64,000 nucleotides of DNA from JBICHN01 sp043101845 (GTDB lineage Bacteria; Planctomycetota; Phycisphaerae; Phycisphaerales; UBA5793): the NCBI GenBank assembly GCA_043101845.1, contig JBICHN010000002.1:682001-746000 (forward strand), written 5' to 3'. Numbering within the stretch: the first letter of the stretch is position 1; every line of letters starts with the position of its first letter. Below are positions 35,010 to 43,564 of the stretch, in pieces. The position numbers and the translations under genes are program-made. Below the pieces are notes generated by a model. That model was not told where the DNA came from. It searched no databases and saw only the letters and a list, made by a program, of their open reading frames with translations.

Positions 35010-35028
35010 CTTCCCAGCGACTGGGAAG
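35010..35028. repeat. Short perfect inverted repeat
   Basis: CTTCCCAG-CGA-CTGGGAAG forms an eight-base stem with a three-base loop about 165 bases before the secreted-protein start. It could be an RNA hairpin in the leader or an upstream terminator, although only a weak T-run follows. Confidence 0.5.
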
Positions 35029-35132
35029 GGTCTTCGCGGAAATCTAACGCGTCCTGACTCGTCGAAGCGCTGCGACCGAATACCGTTTCGCTCGCCAGGT
35101 GTGGTGAAGACCTCCACAGCGTTGTTATTGAC

Positions 35133-35164
35133 ATGGCGTGCTCTCGAGTCGGAGCGCACGCCAT
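35133..35164. repeat. Inverted repeat in the leader of the secreted-protein gene
   Basis: ATGGCGTGC and GCACGCCAT flank a 14-base centre containing CTCGAG. It ends 17 bases before the GGAG ribosome site, so it could be a leader hairpin or a repressor site. Confidence 0.5.
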
Positions 35165-35194
35165 TGACCATCGGAACCAAAGGAGAAGATGACG

Positions 35195-36532
35195 ATGATC
35201 CGGAATGTGACCCTTGGCCTTGGCGTCGCAGCCCTTGCCGGCGCCGCGTCGGCTCAGACGCTCAGCCCCGTGCAGTCGGGCGATCTCGCGCTCGGCCTCA
35301 GCCGCGGCACCGCGTCGGAGACCCTTCAGCAGGTGCGGGGTGGCGCGCTGGAAGGCAGCTGGACCGCGCTGACCTTCGCGCAGTCGACCGAGTTCGACAA
35401 CCTCGACGGACCGTTCTCGCACAGCGGCAACCTGCTCGCCTTGAACTTTGGAACGACTGCCGGCGGCGGCTCGCTCTACAACTACGCGACCGATGGAACG
35501 GACGCGGGCGAGGTGATCTACGAATTCAATACGGCGAACGGCGGTGTCGAGACCACGCGCGTCGGCGGCCTCTCGGTGAGCCCGGACAACACCCGGGTCG
35601 CGGCGATTGGCTATGACACCGGCAGCCTCATCATTCTCGACTACACCCCGTCGAACGGGACCGGCTCGGGCGCCGCGATCACCGGCGCGACCGCCCACGA
35701 ATTCGTGCTCTTCAACGGCACCACGCAGGGCACGACCTGGCTCGACAACGACACCGTACTCGTCTACGCGGTCGGGAGCATCGACTCCGAACTCCTCTCG
35801 GTCGACGCGGACACCGGGCAGGTGGATGTGCTCGCGTCGATTGCGGTGCGCAACCTTGGCGGCGGGTTCAGCGATGTCGAGTACAACCCGAACCTCTCGC
35901 CGTATGTGTACCTGCTCTACTCCGCGTTCAGTGGCGGCACCGAGAACACGCTGACCGCGCTCGATCCGGGCAATGGTTACTCCGAGGTCAACCAGGTCAC
36001 GCTCGACGGTTCGCTCAACACCGGTCGCGAAATCGCGCTCGGTCCGAATGACGAGCTCTATCTCGGCGCCTACGGCGGCAGCGCTGCGGTGGGCCCGATC
36101 GTCGACACCATCGAAGCGGATCCGGCGCTCTGGACGAATGACGGCAGCGTCGATTACTACCAGGCCGTCGGCATCTCCTCGAGCTTCAACGGCCTCGATG
36201 TCGCGATCGGCGGCGGCGCGGTTCCGACGCTCATTGTCGACGGAATCTGCCCCGGCGTGATGACCTTCACCGCCGAGAACATGACCCCGGGCGGCAATGT
36301 CGCCTTCATCTACGCGTTCAACACCGGCTCGCAGACCATCCCGGCGGGCAATCCCTGTGCGGGCACCCAACTCGGCCTTGATCGCTCGGCGCGCCTCGGC
36401 ACGACCCAGCGGGCCGACGCGAGCGGCGTCGCCGTGATCACGCCGAATGTCCCGGCGCAGGCGTGCGGCAATGTGTTCATTCAGGCGCTCGACCTGTCGA
36501 GCTGCGGCACGACGAATGTCGTCGGCCTCTGA
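35195..36532 (+). CDS. Secreted protein, propeller-like body with a four-Cys C-terminal domain
   Basis: A 445-residue exported protein with a signal peptide (VTLGLGVAALAGAASA, cleavage before QTLSP). The body has WD/lactonase-like beta repeats (for example VGGLSVSPDNTRVAAIGYD and GREIALGPNDELYLGAYGG). The last 95 residues (from LIVDGICPGVMTF) contain paired cysteines (CPG, NPCAGT, QACGN, LSSCGT) in a layout I associate with C-terminal domains of secreted planctomycete and myxobacterial proteins. No PEP-CTERM or other sorting tail is present. Start: ATG at 35189 or 35195; AAGGAG spacing favours 35195. Function unknown. Confidence 0.75.
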   Translation: MIRNVTLGLGVAALAGAASAQTLSPVQSGDLALGLSRGTASETLQQVRGGALEGSWTALTFAQSTEFDNLDGPFSHSGNLLALNFGTTAGGGSLYNYATDGTDAGEVIYEFNTANGGVETTRVGGLSVSPDNTRVAAIGYDTGSLIILDYTPSNGTGSGAAITGATAHEFVLFNGTTQGTTWLDNDTVLVYAVGSIDSELLSVDADTGQVDVLASIAVRNLGGGFSDVEYNPNLSPYVYLLYSAFSGGTENTLTALDPGNGYSEVNQVTLDGSLNTGREIALGPNDELYLGAYGGSAAVGPIVDTIEADPALWTNDGSVDYYQAVGISSSFNGLDVAIGGGAVPTLIVDGICPGVMTFTAENMTPGGNVAFIYAFNTGSQTIPAGNPCAGTQLGLDRSARLGTTQRADASGVAVITPNVPAQACGNVFIQALDLSSCGTTNVVGL

Positions 36533-36569
36533 TCAGCCGATCTCGTCTGATTGCATTTCGAGTTCGCAG

Positions 36570-36602
36570 CCGCCCCGTCTCCTTTGAGGCGGGGCGGTTT
36601 CT
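36570..36602 (+). terminator. Intrinsic terminator after the secreted-protein gene
   Basis: CCGCCCCG pairs perfectly with CGGGGCGG around a 12-base loop, followed by TTTCTT. It lies 38 bases after the stop. Confidence 0.8.
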
Positions 36603-36627
36603 TGCGCTCATCCGTGCATGTTCCGAA

Positions 36628-38016
36628 TCACTTCGCGGGCGCACGCCCGTGTGGCAGAAGGTTCGATCCGGTCAGCCGGTCGCCGAGTTTGTAGAGCAGA
36701 TGGAAGACGACATTGAACCCGAGCAGGCCGATGATCGCGATCGCGAGCGTCCATCCGGTCGCACGCACATCGAAGAGCGTCCAGACATACTGGAACACGC
36801 AGAGGGACGACACGAAGAGCAGTGTCGGCGTTCGGGGCACGAACTGCACGACGAGCGCGCCGAGCGGCGCGCCGAGCGCGACCACGGGCGCCGCCGCGAG
36901 CCAGTTGCCGAAGACCTCGGGGTTCACTTCGCCGAAGAAGTGATTCGTCGCCACTCCGACGAGCGAGGTGTACGCCATGAGGATCACCGAGGTCGGGATC
37001 GCAATCTTCAGGTCGGCGCGGAAGAGCACGACGAGCACGGTGTAGACGATCATGTCGATGCCGACACCGGTGATTCCCGACACCACTCCGCCCACGAGTC
37101 CGACCACGAGCCCGGTCGCCCGCTGCAGATTCGGCCCTACGCGTACGGCGCCGTGGAGCGAGGTGATTTCCTTGATCCGAATGAAGTGCATGATGCCGAA
37201 GCTCGCCCAGATGATGGCGAACAGGAGCTTGATGTAGAGGTCGTCGATGACCTTTGAGATCACGAGCACACTGATGGGTGTCGCAATCGTCGTGCCGATG
37301 CTGGCCCACACGATCGTCTTCCAGGCGAGTCGGCGGCCCCGCGTCGCGAAAATGAAGATCGACGCGGAAGTCATTCCGATCGACTGGATCGCGAGCCCGA
37401 AGTCGCGGCCCATCGTCGCCGGCATGTCGAATAGGAGCACGAGGACCGGAAAGCCGATCGTCCCGCCGCCCATCGGCGTCGAGCCGGCGACATAGGAGCC
37501 GAGCGCCATCGCGAGGGCGATCGCCCAATGCTCAACCACGGCGGCGACATGGTCGCCGGCGAAGACGATACCCAGCCAGATGGCATAGAAGATGGCGAGC
37601 CAGACGAAAAATGGCCGCAGACGCCGAAGCGTGCTGAAACGGAGGTACTCGCGAATCGAGACCTTCGCATGCTCGACCGTCGGGAGGTCATGGTGCTCGC
37701 CGACCGCATGAATCGGGGCGACCGATTCGGACTCCGGGGCAGGCGCGGCAGCCTTGGCCGAATCAGCGGGCGGGGGCTCTGCCCCTTCGGCGTCGGCGGG
37801 GACCGGCTGGTCCGACTCGGATCGCGGTTTCGACTTCAGGCGCCCGCGGTCCAAGTCCTGTCCGACCGTCGCATGCGGGCGCCTGGCGTCCGACTCGTCC
37901 GCCTTGTCATGCCCCGGGTTGAGATTCGTGTCGGTAATGGCTCTGAGTTCAATGCTGCGAGGGGAGGCCAGGTATCGGACGAAGGCGTCATCGTATCCCG
38001 AACGCTCGACTCTCAT
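36628..38016 (-). CDS. TauE/SafE-family (sulfite exporter-like) permease
   Basis: A 462-residue protein. About 115 polar N-terminal residues precede a TauE/SafE-type permease of eight to nine helices with the family's duplicated pattern: ALGSYVAGSTPMGGGTIGFPVLVLLF in the first half, and VVGLVGGVVSGITGVGIDMIV in the second (given in pieces). The family exports sulfite, sulfoacetate or other organosulfur anions; the substrate here is unknown. The start is uncertain: ATG at 38016 or 38091, neither with a clear ribosome site. It ends about 26 bases from the terminator of the convergent gene. Confidence 0.82.
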   Translation of the reverse strand: MRVERSGYDDAFVRYLASPRSIELRAITDTNLNPGHDKADESDARRPHATVGQDLDRGRLKSKPRSESDQPVPADAEGAEPPPADSAKAAAPAPESESVAPIHAVGEHHDLPTVEHAKVSIREYLRFSTLRRLRPFFVWLAIFYAIWLGIVFAGDHVAAVVEHWAIALAMALGSYVAGSTPMGGGTIGFPVLVLLFDMPATMGRDFGLAIQSIGMTSASIFIFATRGRRLAWKTIVWASIGTTIATPISVLVISKVIDDLYIKLLFAIIWASFGIMHFIRIKEITSLHGAVRVGPNLQRATGLVVGLVGGVVSGITGVGIDMIVYTVLVVLFRADLKIAIPTSVILMAYTSLVGVATNHFFGEVNPEVFGNWLAAAPVVALGAPLGALVVQFVPRTPTLLFVSSLCVFQYVWTLFDVRATGWTLAIAIIGLLGFNVVFHLLYKLGDRLTGSNLLPHGRAPAK

Positions 38017-38421
38017 CGTCAGAATGCCGCGTGAACTGTGAAGCGCGAAGGAGGTCGGTCGTCGGTAAATCGGGTGGCCGCCTCCGGTCATAGGGGCGCC
38101 GGCCCTTCGTGGTCGCGAAACCCGTTCGACGACGCCGGAGTCGCCGTCGCGTTCCGTCGATGGAACCCCCGGGCTCGTCGCGTGACCGGGCCGTCGGGTC
38201 TATACTTGGTGACTCTGTTCGGGGTGGGAGCGTCGAGACGAAATCATGGCATCGGCGTCGAGCGGAACGCGGGCGATGGATCGCCTGTCGGTCCGATTCC
38301 GTCGTGCCGCTGATCGTCGGCCGCTCAATGAACGATTTGACCGTTTTTTCGCTTGTGCCCTGACAGGCGGTGGGTTAGACTTTCCGCGTCTCAGACTTCT
38401 GCAGTCCTCGGAGGTGGTTGA
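38017..38421. other. 405-bp gene-free stretch, divergent promoter region
   Basis: It lies between the TauE/SafE-like gene (-) and the FAD oxidoreductase (+). No coding frame is supported apart from possible N-terminal extension of the permease to 38091. A TTGTGC hexamer (38353-38358) and TTAGAC (38375-38380) with a 16-base gap form a weak sigma-70-like promoter for the oxidoreductase. TATACT at 38201 is another possible -10 element. Confidence 0.4.
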
Positions 38422-39786
38422 ATGGACTTGGCGAAAGATTTCACGCCGGAGCCCGAGTACGACTTTGTCGTCATCGGCGGCGGGCCGGCCGGAGCGACCT
38501 TCTCGACCGTCGTCGCGAAGGAAGGCGGGCATTCCGTCCTCGTTCTCGAAGGTTCGAAGTTCCCGCGGTTTACGGTCGGCGAGATTATCGCCCCCACGGC
38601 GATCTGGCGCGTCTGGAATCGACTTGGCCTGACCAAGGAGACGCTGGACGATCTCTTCATTCGCAAGTGGAACGGCGGATGGATCGCCCCGAGCCGGGAG
38701 TGCTTCAGCTTCGACCAGGATGTCTTCCCCGGCGACCATCGCTGCGAGGCCTATGTCTATTCATTCGAGCGATCGATCTATGACGACTTCCTGCTCAACT
38801 ACGCCCGCGACAACGGCGTCACCGCGCTTGAAGAGGCGTGGGTCGAGGATGTCCTCTTCGATGAGAACGGTCGCATGAACGGCGTCCGCTTTACGCGCCA
38901 CGGCGTTTCGCACGAAGTGAAGTGCAAGATGGTCGTCGATGCGAGCGGACGCGTGAACTACCTCGGCAAGAAGCTTGGTCTCCGTCAGGAGATCGCCAAG
39001 CTCAAGAGCTTCGCCGTCTTCGCTCACTGGGAAGGCGCCCAGCGTGAAGAGGGCAAGGCCGAGGGTGATGTGCGCATTATCTACGGCAAGGACATGTGGT
39101 GCTGGTGGGCGCCGCTCAAGGGTGATCGCACCTCGGTGGGCGTGGTGGCGAACCGCGACATCTTCTGGGATGAGTACTGCGAAATCGGCTCCGAAGCGTT
39201 CTACGACAAGTATGTCGTGAAGAACTGGTTCGTCGGCGAGCGTCTCGAGAACGCGAAGCGCGTGACGAACTTCAAGCCGGCGCCGAAGCCCGGCTCTGAA
39301 GGCGCCGACTACGCCGGATACCACTACTACTCCGCCGAACTCGTCGGCGACGGCTGGGCGATGGTCGGCGACGCGGGCGGGTTCATCGACCCGATCTTCT
39401 CCGCCGGACTGCACATCAGCCAGACCGCGGGCGAAAAGCTCGCCGATGTCTGCCTCGCCGGCATGAAGGATGGCGATCTTTCGAAGGAGCGCCTCCAGCG
39501 CGACTACGAAGAGTGGTACATCCGTGAATTCAAGGAAGTGCTCTCGCACATCCAGGCGTTCGCCGAGCTTTACTTCGACGAGCGCTTCGTGAATCTCTTC
39601 GTTCGCCTCGGCAACGCGCGCGAGCGCATCCGCCGCATGTACATCGATACCTTCATCGCGTTCGACAAGGACGCGATCATCGAGTACTCGAAGTTCCTCA
39701 AGACGAAGTTCAAGTTCAATCAGGACTCGTTCGCCGAGGAGCGCGAGGCGAAGAAGCAGGAGATGGCCGGCGCCGACGCAAGTTGA
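38422..39786 (+). CDS. FAD-dependent oxidoreductase of the halogenase / geranylgeranyl reductase type
   Basis: A 454-residue flavoprotein. It has the Rossmann GGGPAG (19-24), FTVGEIIAPTAIWRVW near 50, VVDASGRVNYLGKKLGL, and the FAD-binding GDAGGFIDPIFSAGLHIS near 325. A MWCWWAPL segment sits where flavin-dependent halogenases have WxWxIP, but it is not identical, and a halogenase-type catalytic Lys is not clearly assignable. A reductase or hydroxylase on a lipid or polyketide-like substrate is equally possible. GGAGG lies eight bases before the ATG, and a strong terminator follows, so it is probably transcribed alone. Confidence 0.82.
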   Translation: MDLAKDFTPEPEYDFVVIGGGPAGATFSTVVAKEGGHSVLVLEGSKFPRFTVGEIIAPTAIWRVWNRLGLTKETLDDLFIRKWNGGWIAPSRECFSFDQDVFPGDHRCEAYVYSFERSIYDDFLLNYARDNGVTALEEAWVEDVLFDENGRMNGVRFTRHGVSHEVKCKMVVDASGRVNYLGKKLGLRQEIAKLKSFAVFAHWEGAQREEGKAEGDVRIIYGKDMWCWWAPLKGDRTSVGVVANRDIFWDEYCEIGSEAFYDKYVVKNWFVGERLENAKRVTNFKPAPKPGSEGADYAGYHYYSAELVGDGWAMVGDAGGFIDPIFSAGLHISQTAGEKLADVCLAGMKDGDLSKERLQRDYEEWYIREFKEVLSHIQAFAELYFDERFVNLFVRLGNARERIRRMYIDTFIAFDKDAIIEYSKFLKTKFKFNQDSFAEEREAKKQEMAGADAS

Positions 39787-39817
39787 GCGATGGCTTCGAC
39801 TCGAACGACGAAGAACG

Positions 39818-39854
39818 ACACGCGGCGGACTCGAGTCCGCCGCGTGTTCTTTTT
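39818..39854 (+). terminator. Strong intrinsic terminator: 30-bp perfect palindrome plus T-run
   Basis: ACACGCGGCGGACTC is followed directly by its perfect complement GAGTCCGCCGCGTGT and then TCTTTTT. It lies 31 bases after the oxidoreductase stop and could also act on the convergent gene at 39879. Confidence 0.9.
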
Positions 39855-39878
39855 CGTGTGAAACGGAATCGACCGCGT

Positions 39879-40853
39879 TCAGCCTTCGACGGTTCGGAGA
39901 TAGCCGAGCGCCGGGAACCGGCCGTGATACTTCTTGCCGTCGATGGTCACGGTGAGGGAGCCCACGAACGACTCGTCATTCTCGAGGGTGCGTCCGTCGG
40001 GTGAGGGGAAGTAAAAGAGGACATTCTCGCCGTGCTCCGCTTCGCCGGTCACTTCGAGTGAGCCATCGCCTGCGATACCGGTGAACCGGTAGGTGTCACC
40101 CTGCCGGCGGACACTTACTTCGTCGCCTCCCCAGTTCGAGAGCATGCGGACACCATCGGGCGTGGAGATGCGCATCATGCAGGCGTCACCGTTCGGCCCG
40201 GTGAGTCCGGCCGTCTCGAATGCGAGATTCGGATCCTCGTCGAAGATCGCGCCGAATACCCAGGTCCAATCCTTCGGGTAGTTATGTCCGTGGTTCTTCG
40301 CCTGATAGACGATTGCCCGGTCGAACTCGTATCGCTCGCCCTGCTGCTCGATGACGCCTCGGCCCCACGCCTTCATGCGGGGGACGCGGTGGATGAATGG
40401 CACCTGACGAAGAAAGGTCCGCTCTTCGAGTTTGAACATCCGCGGATCGAGCAGTGGCTCCTCGCGGTCGGTCAGGAATGGTTCGATCTCGAGATCCCAG
40501 GTCGTCGTGGGTCCTCGGAAGCGAATGTGGCGCTCCGTAAAGTGGTACGAATCGCCATCCAGCGTCCACTGGACATCGCATCCCTCAGTCGACGCCGACC
40601 ACCCCTCGCGTCCGACAAACCGGTCGTCGCATACGGAATCACCCGAGGGTCCGCCGTTTCCGCCGTCGTAGAGCGTCAAGCCGGCCCGGGACGCGTCCAC
40701 TTCCTCGCCGGAGAGAAAGTAGGGCATGCAGTAAAAATAGCGACCCTCTTCAGGGAGCGTGACGCGGCAATTGTAGAAGTCGAACCACTGTTTCTGGCCC
40801 GTGAAGCGAAAGGCGTTCGCGAGCGGTTCAGTGGTCGTGGCGCCGGTGCTCAT
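39879..40853 (-). CDS. Lipocalin-like / tocopherol-cyclase-like protein
   Basis: A 324-residue protein without signal peptide. Two beta-rich halves are visible, and the central segment around residue 190 (YQAKNHGHNYPKDWTWVFGAIF) resembles the 'aEKNWG..FP..W.W' pattern of tocopherol cyclase-like and carotenoid hydratase-like lipocalins. The N-terminal half (WFDFYNCRVTLPEEGRYFYCMPYF) fits the same build. These folds bind or cyclise isoprenoids, but function here is unproven. I chose the ATG with GGGGGAG seven bases upstream (MSTGATTTEP); an earlier ATG at 40904 lacks one. Confidence 0.7.
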   Translation of the reverse strand: MSTGATTTEPLANAFRFTGQKQWFDFYNCRVTLPEEGRYFYCMPYFLSGEEVDASRAGLTLYDGGNGGPSGDSVCDDRFVGREGWSASTEGCDVQWTLDGDSYHFTERHIRFRGPTTTWDLEIEPFLTDREEPLLDPRMFKLEERTFLRQVPFIHRVPRMKAWGRGVIEQQGERYEFDRAIVYQAKNHGHNYPKDWTWVFGAIFDEDPNLAFETAGLTGPNGDACMMRISTPDGVRMLSNWGGDEVSVRRQGDTYRFTGIAGDGSLEVTGEAEHGENVLFYFPSPDGRTLENDESFVGSLTVTIDGKKYHGRFPALGYLRTVEG

Positions 40854-40975
40854 GAGAATCTCCCCCGGAATCAAGCATTGAAACTCGTACGGTGCGATCG
40901 CCATTCGCGACTATCGTACCGAACGCGCGTTGGATGAAGCAATCGGCTTGCGGTCCGAAAAAGCCGGCGTTTGTG

Positions 40976-40995
40976 GACCCGAACCGGTTCGGGTC
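40976..40995. promoter_or_regulatory. Perfect 20-bp palindrome, operator candidate
   Basis: GACCCGAACCGGTTCGGGTC is self-complementary along its full length. No T-run follows on either strand, so a dimeric repressor site is more likely than a terminator. It lies 123 bases upstream of the lipocalin-like gene and 50 bases before the desaturase -35 box. Confidence 0.55.
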
Positions 40996-41034
40996 TCGTA
41001 GGTTGAAATACCTGCGAAGACGGCCGAAGAGCCG

Positions 41035-41052
41035 GGAATCGAAATTGATTCC
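41035..41052. promoter_or_regulatory. Inverted repeat overlapping the desaturase -35 box
   Basis: GGAATC-GAAATT-GATTCC is an inverted repeat with six-base arms. It covers the TTGATT -35 hexamer, a position where a bound repressor would block RNA polymerase. Confidence 0.5.
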
Positions 41053-41072
41053 GAATCAGGGTTCGGTATATT
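41045..41072 (+). promoter_or_regulatory. Sigma-70-type promoter for the desaturase gene
   Basis: TTGATT (41045-41050) and TATATT (41067-41072) are separated by 16 bases, close to consensus in an otherwise GC-rich region. Transcription would start near 41080, leaving a leader of about 195 bases. Confidence 0.55.
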
Positions 41073-41274
41073 GATGATGTCTGGATTGGTCGAAGTGGGC
41101 GGTGGGAGGCGGCGTATCATGCGCCGGCCATCTGCTCAACCATGACCTCAACCGGGGCTATCGGACGGTCCCCTGTCATGGATGTGTTCGAGGGGAACTC
41201 GTCAGTCGAATAGGTTTTGGTGGCGGCGCCGGAGCGTGGTGTTCTCGCCGACGCCGGAGTGGAGGAAGATTTCT

Positions 41275-42258
41275 ATGGGCGCCAAGCACTCAGCTGATGT
41301 CCTCGGTGGACTCGGCGGTGGGCCCGCAATTCCCGCCTCACCCGTGGAGCCGTCCGCGCCGTCTGCGAGCGCGCCGACGATGCCCCACGCGCTGGTCATG
41401 GTTCGGCGGATCACGCCGTTCCTCTTTGTACACTTCGCGATCGCCGCGGTCTTCGTGGTTCCGTTCGCATGGTGGTTGCCGCTCATCGCGGCGCTCACCT
41501 ATGCCGTTCTCCTGACGGGATCGGCGGGATGGATGCACCGGTACTTCAGCCATCGCTGCTTCCGGACGAGCCGCTGGTTCCAGGCGCTGCTCGCATTCTG
41601 GGGTGGATGCGCGGCGCAGCGCGGCGCGCTCTGGTGGGCGGCGCACCATCGCCGGCACCACGCGTTCTCCGACGATCATGATGATCCGCACTCACCGCTC
41701 GAAGCCGGCTTCTGGCACGCCCATGTCGCCTGGATCTGGGCGGACGAGAATCAGGACACCGATTCTCGCTGGGTGAAGGATCTCTGGCGGTATCCTGAGC
41801 TTCGGGTGCTCGATCGTCTGTACTGGATTCCGCCGCTCATTCTCTGGACGCTCTTCGGCGCCGTCGGATTCTGGTACGGCGCCGCGACGGGCGCGAATCC
41901 GTGGCTCTGGGCCGCCGCGCTCGTGATCTGGGGACCCATCGTCGGCACGGTCGCCGCGTGGCACGGCACCTTCGCGATCAATTCAATCACGCACCTCTGG
42001 GGGCGACGCCGCTACAAGACCGACGACGAGAGTCGAAACAACGCGTTCGTCGCGTTCCTGAACATGGGCGAGGGCTGGCATAACAACCATCACTACTACC
42101 CGTACTCCGCGAACAGCGGATTCTACTGGTGGGAGTTTGATCCGGTGTACTATGTCATCGTCGTGTTCGAGAAGCTGGGCCTCGTGTGGGATGTCAAGCG
42201 GGCGCCGAAGCGTGTGATCGTCGGTCGCGGCCGCCGCGCCGAAGGCGACGACGATTGA
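41275..42258 (+). CDS. Acyl-CoA / fatty acid desaturase (delta-9 type)
   Basis: A 327-residue membrane di-iron enzyme that introduces a double bond into acyl chains. All three histidine boxes of the acyl-CoA desaturase family are present: HRYFSH, HHRRHH and HNNHH, with four hydrophobic helices around them. A Gly/Ala/Ser/Pro-rich N-terminus of about 40 residues precedes the core. GGAGG lies nine bases before the chosen ATG. A terminator follows, so it forms a single-gene unit. Its promoter with an overlapping palindrome suggests regulated expression, as is usual for membrane-fluidity genes. Confidence 0.93.
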   Translation: MGAKHSADVLGGLGGGPAIPASPVEPSAPSASAPTMPHALVMVRRITPFLFVHFAIAAVFVVPFAWWLPLIAALTYAVLLTGSAGWMHRYFSHRCFRTSRWFQALLAFWGGCAAQRGALWWAAHHRRHHAFSDDHDDPHSPLEAGFWHAHVAWIWADENQDTDSRWVKDLWRYPELRVLDRLYWIPPLILWTLFGAVGFWYGAATGANPWLWAAALVIWGPIVGTVAAWHGTFAINSITHLWGRRRYKTDDESRNNAFVAFLNMGEGWHNNHHYYPYSANSGFYWWEFDPVYYVIVVFEKLGLVWDVKRAPKRVIVGRGRRAEGDDD

Positions 42259-42286
42259 CCCGCCCGCACTAAGCGAAGACTTGTCG

Positions 42287-42321
42287 GCCGGCGTCCGATT
42301 CGATCGGACGCCGGCTTTTTT
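42287..42321 (+). terminator. Intrinsic terminator after the desaturase gene
   Basis: A 13-base perfect stem GCCGGCGTCCGAT/ATCGGACGCCGGC with a TCG loop is followed by six T. It lies 28 bases after the stop. Confidence 0.92.
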
Positions 42322-42443
42322 GTCGCCGCTCCGGAGGGGCGGCGGGTACGATGGGAGCCGCTCGGTAAGTCAGATGCCGGATCGGCCGATAAGAGCTTCG
42401 AAGGTCCCGGTTCACTGTCCCGCTCGGTACGGATCCGCTTCGC

Positions 42444-43553
42444 ATGCTTCCCGTCTATTCACGCATGATGCGAAACTGGGAGACGCGGCTCGCTCTCCAG
42501 GCGACGGCCGGGCGCGAGGAGACGGACTACCGCGTCGGCGCCGACTGGTTTCGCGACGACTTTCCGGAACTCACGGGCGACGACGATCTCGAGGGACTTG
42601 CCCGGGTCACCGAGCGCCTCTCGAGTGACTCCGGCGCCTGGTATCGACCGTCCGACGAACCCGTTGAATTCGTTCGCAAGGGCGGCCGCATCACCTTTCA
42701 GAGCCGCGGGGTGACGCCGGAGAAGGACAACAAGACGGCGTACCTCGCGTATCGCCCGATCGAAGACGGCCGGCCGATCGTGCTCGCGCTGCCACACTGG
42801 AACGCGGCCCGGCGCACGCTTCGAACGCTGCTCCCGCTCGCGGCGCGCTGCGGGTTCGGCGGGGCCGCGCTGAGCCTGCCGTATCAGGATGAGCGGATGC
42901 CCGCCGACTGGGGCTTCGCGCGAAAACTCGTGAGCGCCGATCTCGGCCTCACGGTCCGCGCCATGCAACAGGCCGTCCTCGACGCCATGGACGCTATTTC
43001 GATCCTGCAGCAGCTTGGACACCGCCAGGTGCTCGTTCTCGGTTTCAGTTTCGGCTCGGGCGTGACGGCCCTCCTCGACGCCCACGACCCGCGGCCGGTC
43101 GCGACCTTCTGTGTTCTCTGCGCCGACAGTTTCGCCGACTGCACCTGGAACGGGGCGTCGACCGTGCACCTGCGCGAGCGCCTCGAGGTGGAGATCGATC
43201 TCCCCATGCTCCGCCGCGTCTGGCGGCCGATGGAGTTCCGACATTTCACGCATCGCCTCAATCAACATCCGCGGCTGACGCGGGCGATGTTGACCGCCCG
43301 ATACGACCTCACCTTCCCGTACAAGAACGGGCAGCGCCTGCGGAAGGCGTTTCGGAATCATCAGGTCGCGCATACCTGGAAACAGATGGCGTGCGGCCAC
43401 TACACGCTCGGCCAGGCGCCATTCTCCATCCAATTCGCCCTGTGGTTGCGCGGCCTCCTGCTCGGCGTGTCGCGTCGACTCTCCGAGGCGCGCGCGAAGG
43501 ATGCGCCGGCGCTCCGTCTCGCGAAGAATGATGATGAGCGGCAGGTGGGCTGA
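42444..43553 (+). CDS. Alpha/beta hydrolase-fold protein
   Basis: A 369-residue protein. The core from about residue 110 has a strand PIVLALPHWNAARR, the nucleophile elbow GFSFGSGV near 200 and a late H in MACGHYTLGQAPF, consistent with a Ser-Asp-His hydrolase. The first 100 residues are a helical cap without similarity I recognise. Related proteins in planctomycetes are uncharacterised. Start ATG at 42444 has no strong ribosome site; another ATG pair lies at 42465. It is convergent with the ebo-like cluster, 11 bases away, so its functional link to that cluster is unclear. Confidence 0.72.
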   Translation: MLPVYSRMMRNWETRLALQATAGREETDYRVGADWFRDDFPELTGDDDLEGLARVTERLSSDSGAWYRPSDEPVEFVRKGGRITFQSRGVTPEKDNKTAYLAYRPIEDGRPIVLALPHWNAARRTLRTLLPLAARCGFGGAALSLPYQDERMPADWGFARKLVSADLGLTVRAMQQAVLDAMDAISILQQLGHRQVLVLGFSFGSGVTALLDAHDPRPVATFCVLCADSFADCTWNGASTVHLRERLEVEIDLPMLRRVWRPMEFRHFTHRLNQHPRLTRAMLTARYDLTFPYKNGQRLRKAFRNHQVAHTWKQMACGHYTLGQAPFSIQFALWLRGLLLGVSRRLSEARAKDAPALRLAKNDDERQVG

Positions 43554-43564
43554 GTTCGCCCGAT

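Larger units (their letters stand above)
34840..35194. other. 355-bp gene-free stretch with two inverted repeats, before a secreted-protein gene
   Basis: No coding frame is supported. It holds two hairpins listed separately and probably the promoter of the secreted protein at 35195. A TTGACA hexamer occurs at 35128-35133, but no -10 box sits at the right distance. Confidence 0.5.
40854..41274. other. 421-bp divergent regulatory region
   Basis: It lies between the lipocalin-like gene (-) and the desaturase (+). No coding frame longer than a 23-codon leader-like ORF (41142-41213, no ribosome site) is seen. It contains a perfect 20-base palindrome, a palindrome overlapping a -35 box, and a good sigma-70-type promoter, each listed separately. 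Confidence 0.6.

Noticed and set aside
35128..35156. Promoter from a perfect TTGACA box
   Set aside because: At 16-18 bases downstream there is no AT-rich -10 hexamer (the sequence there is GGAGCG).
41142..41213. 23-codon leader peptide before the desaturase
   Set aside because: No ribosome site, no regulatory codon run and no attenuator-like hairpin linked to it.
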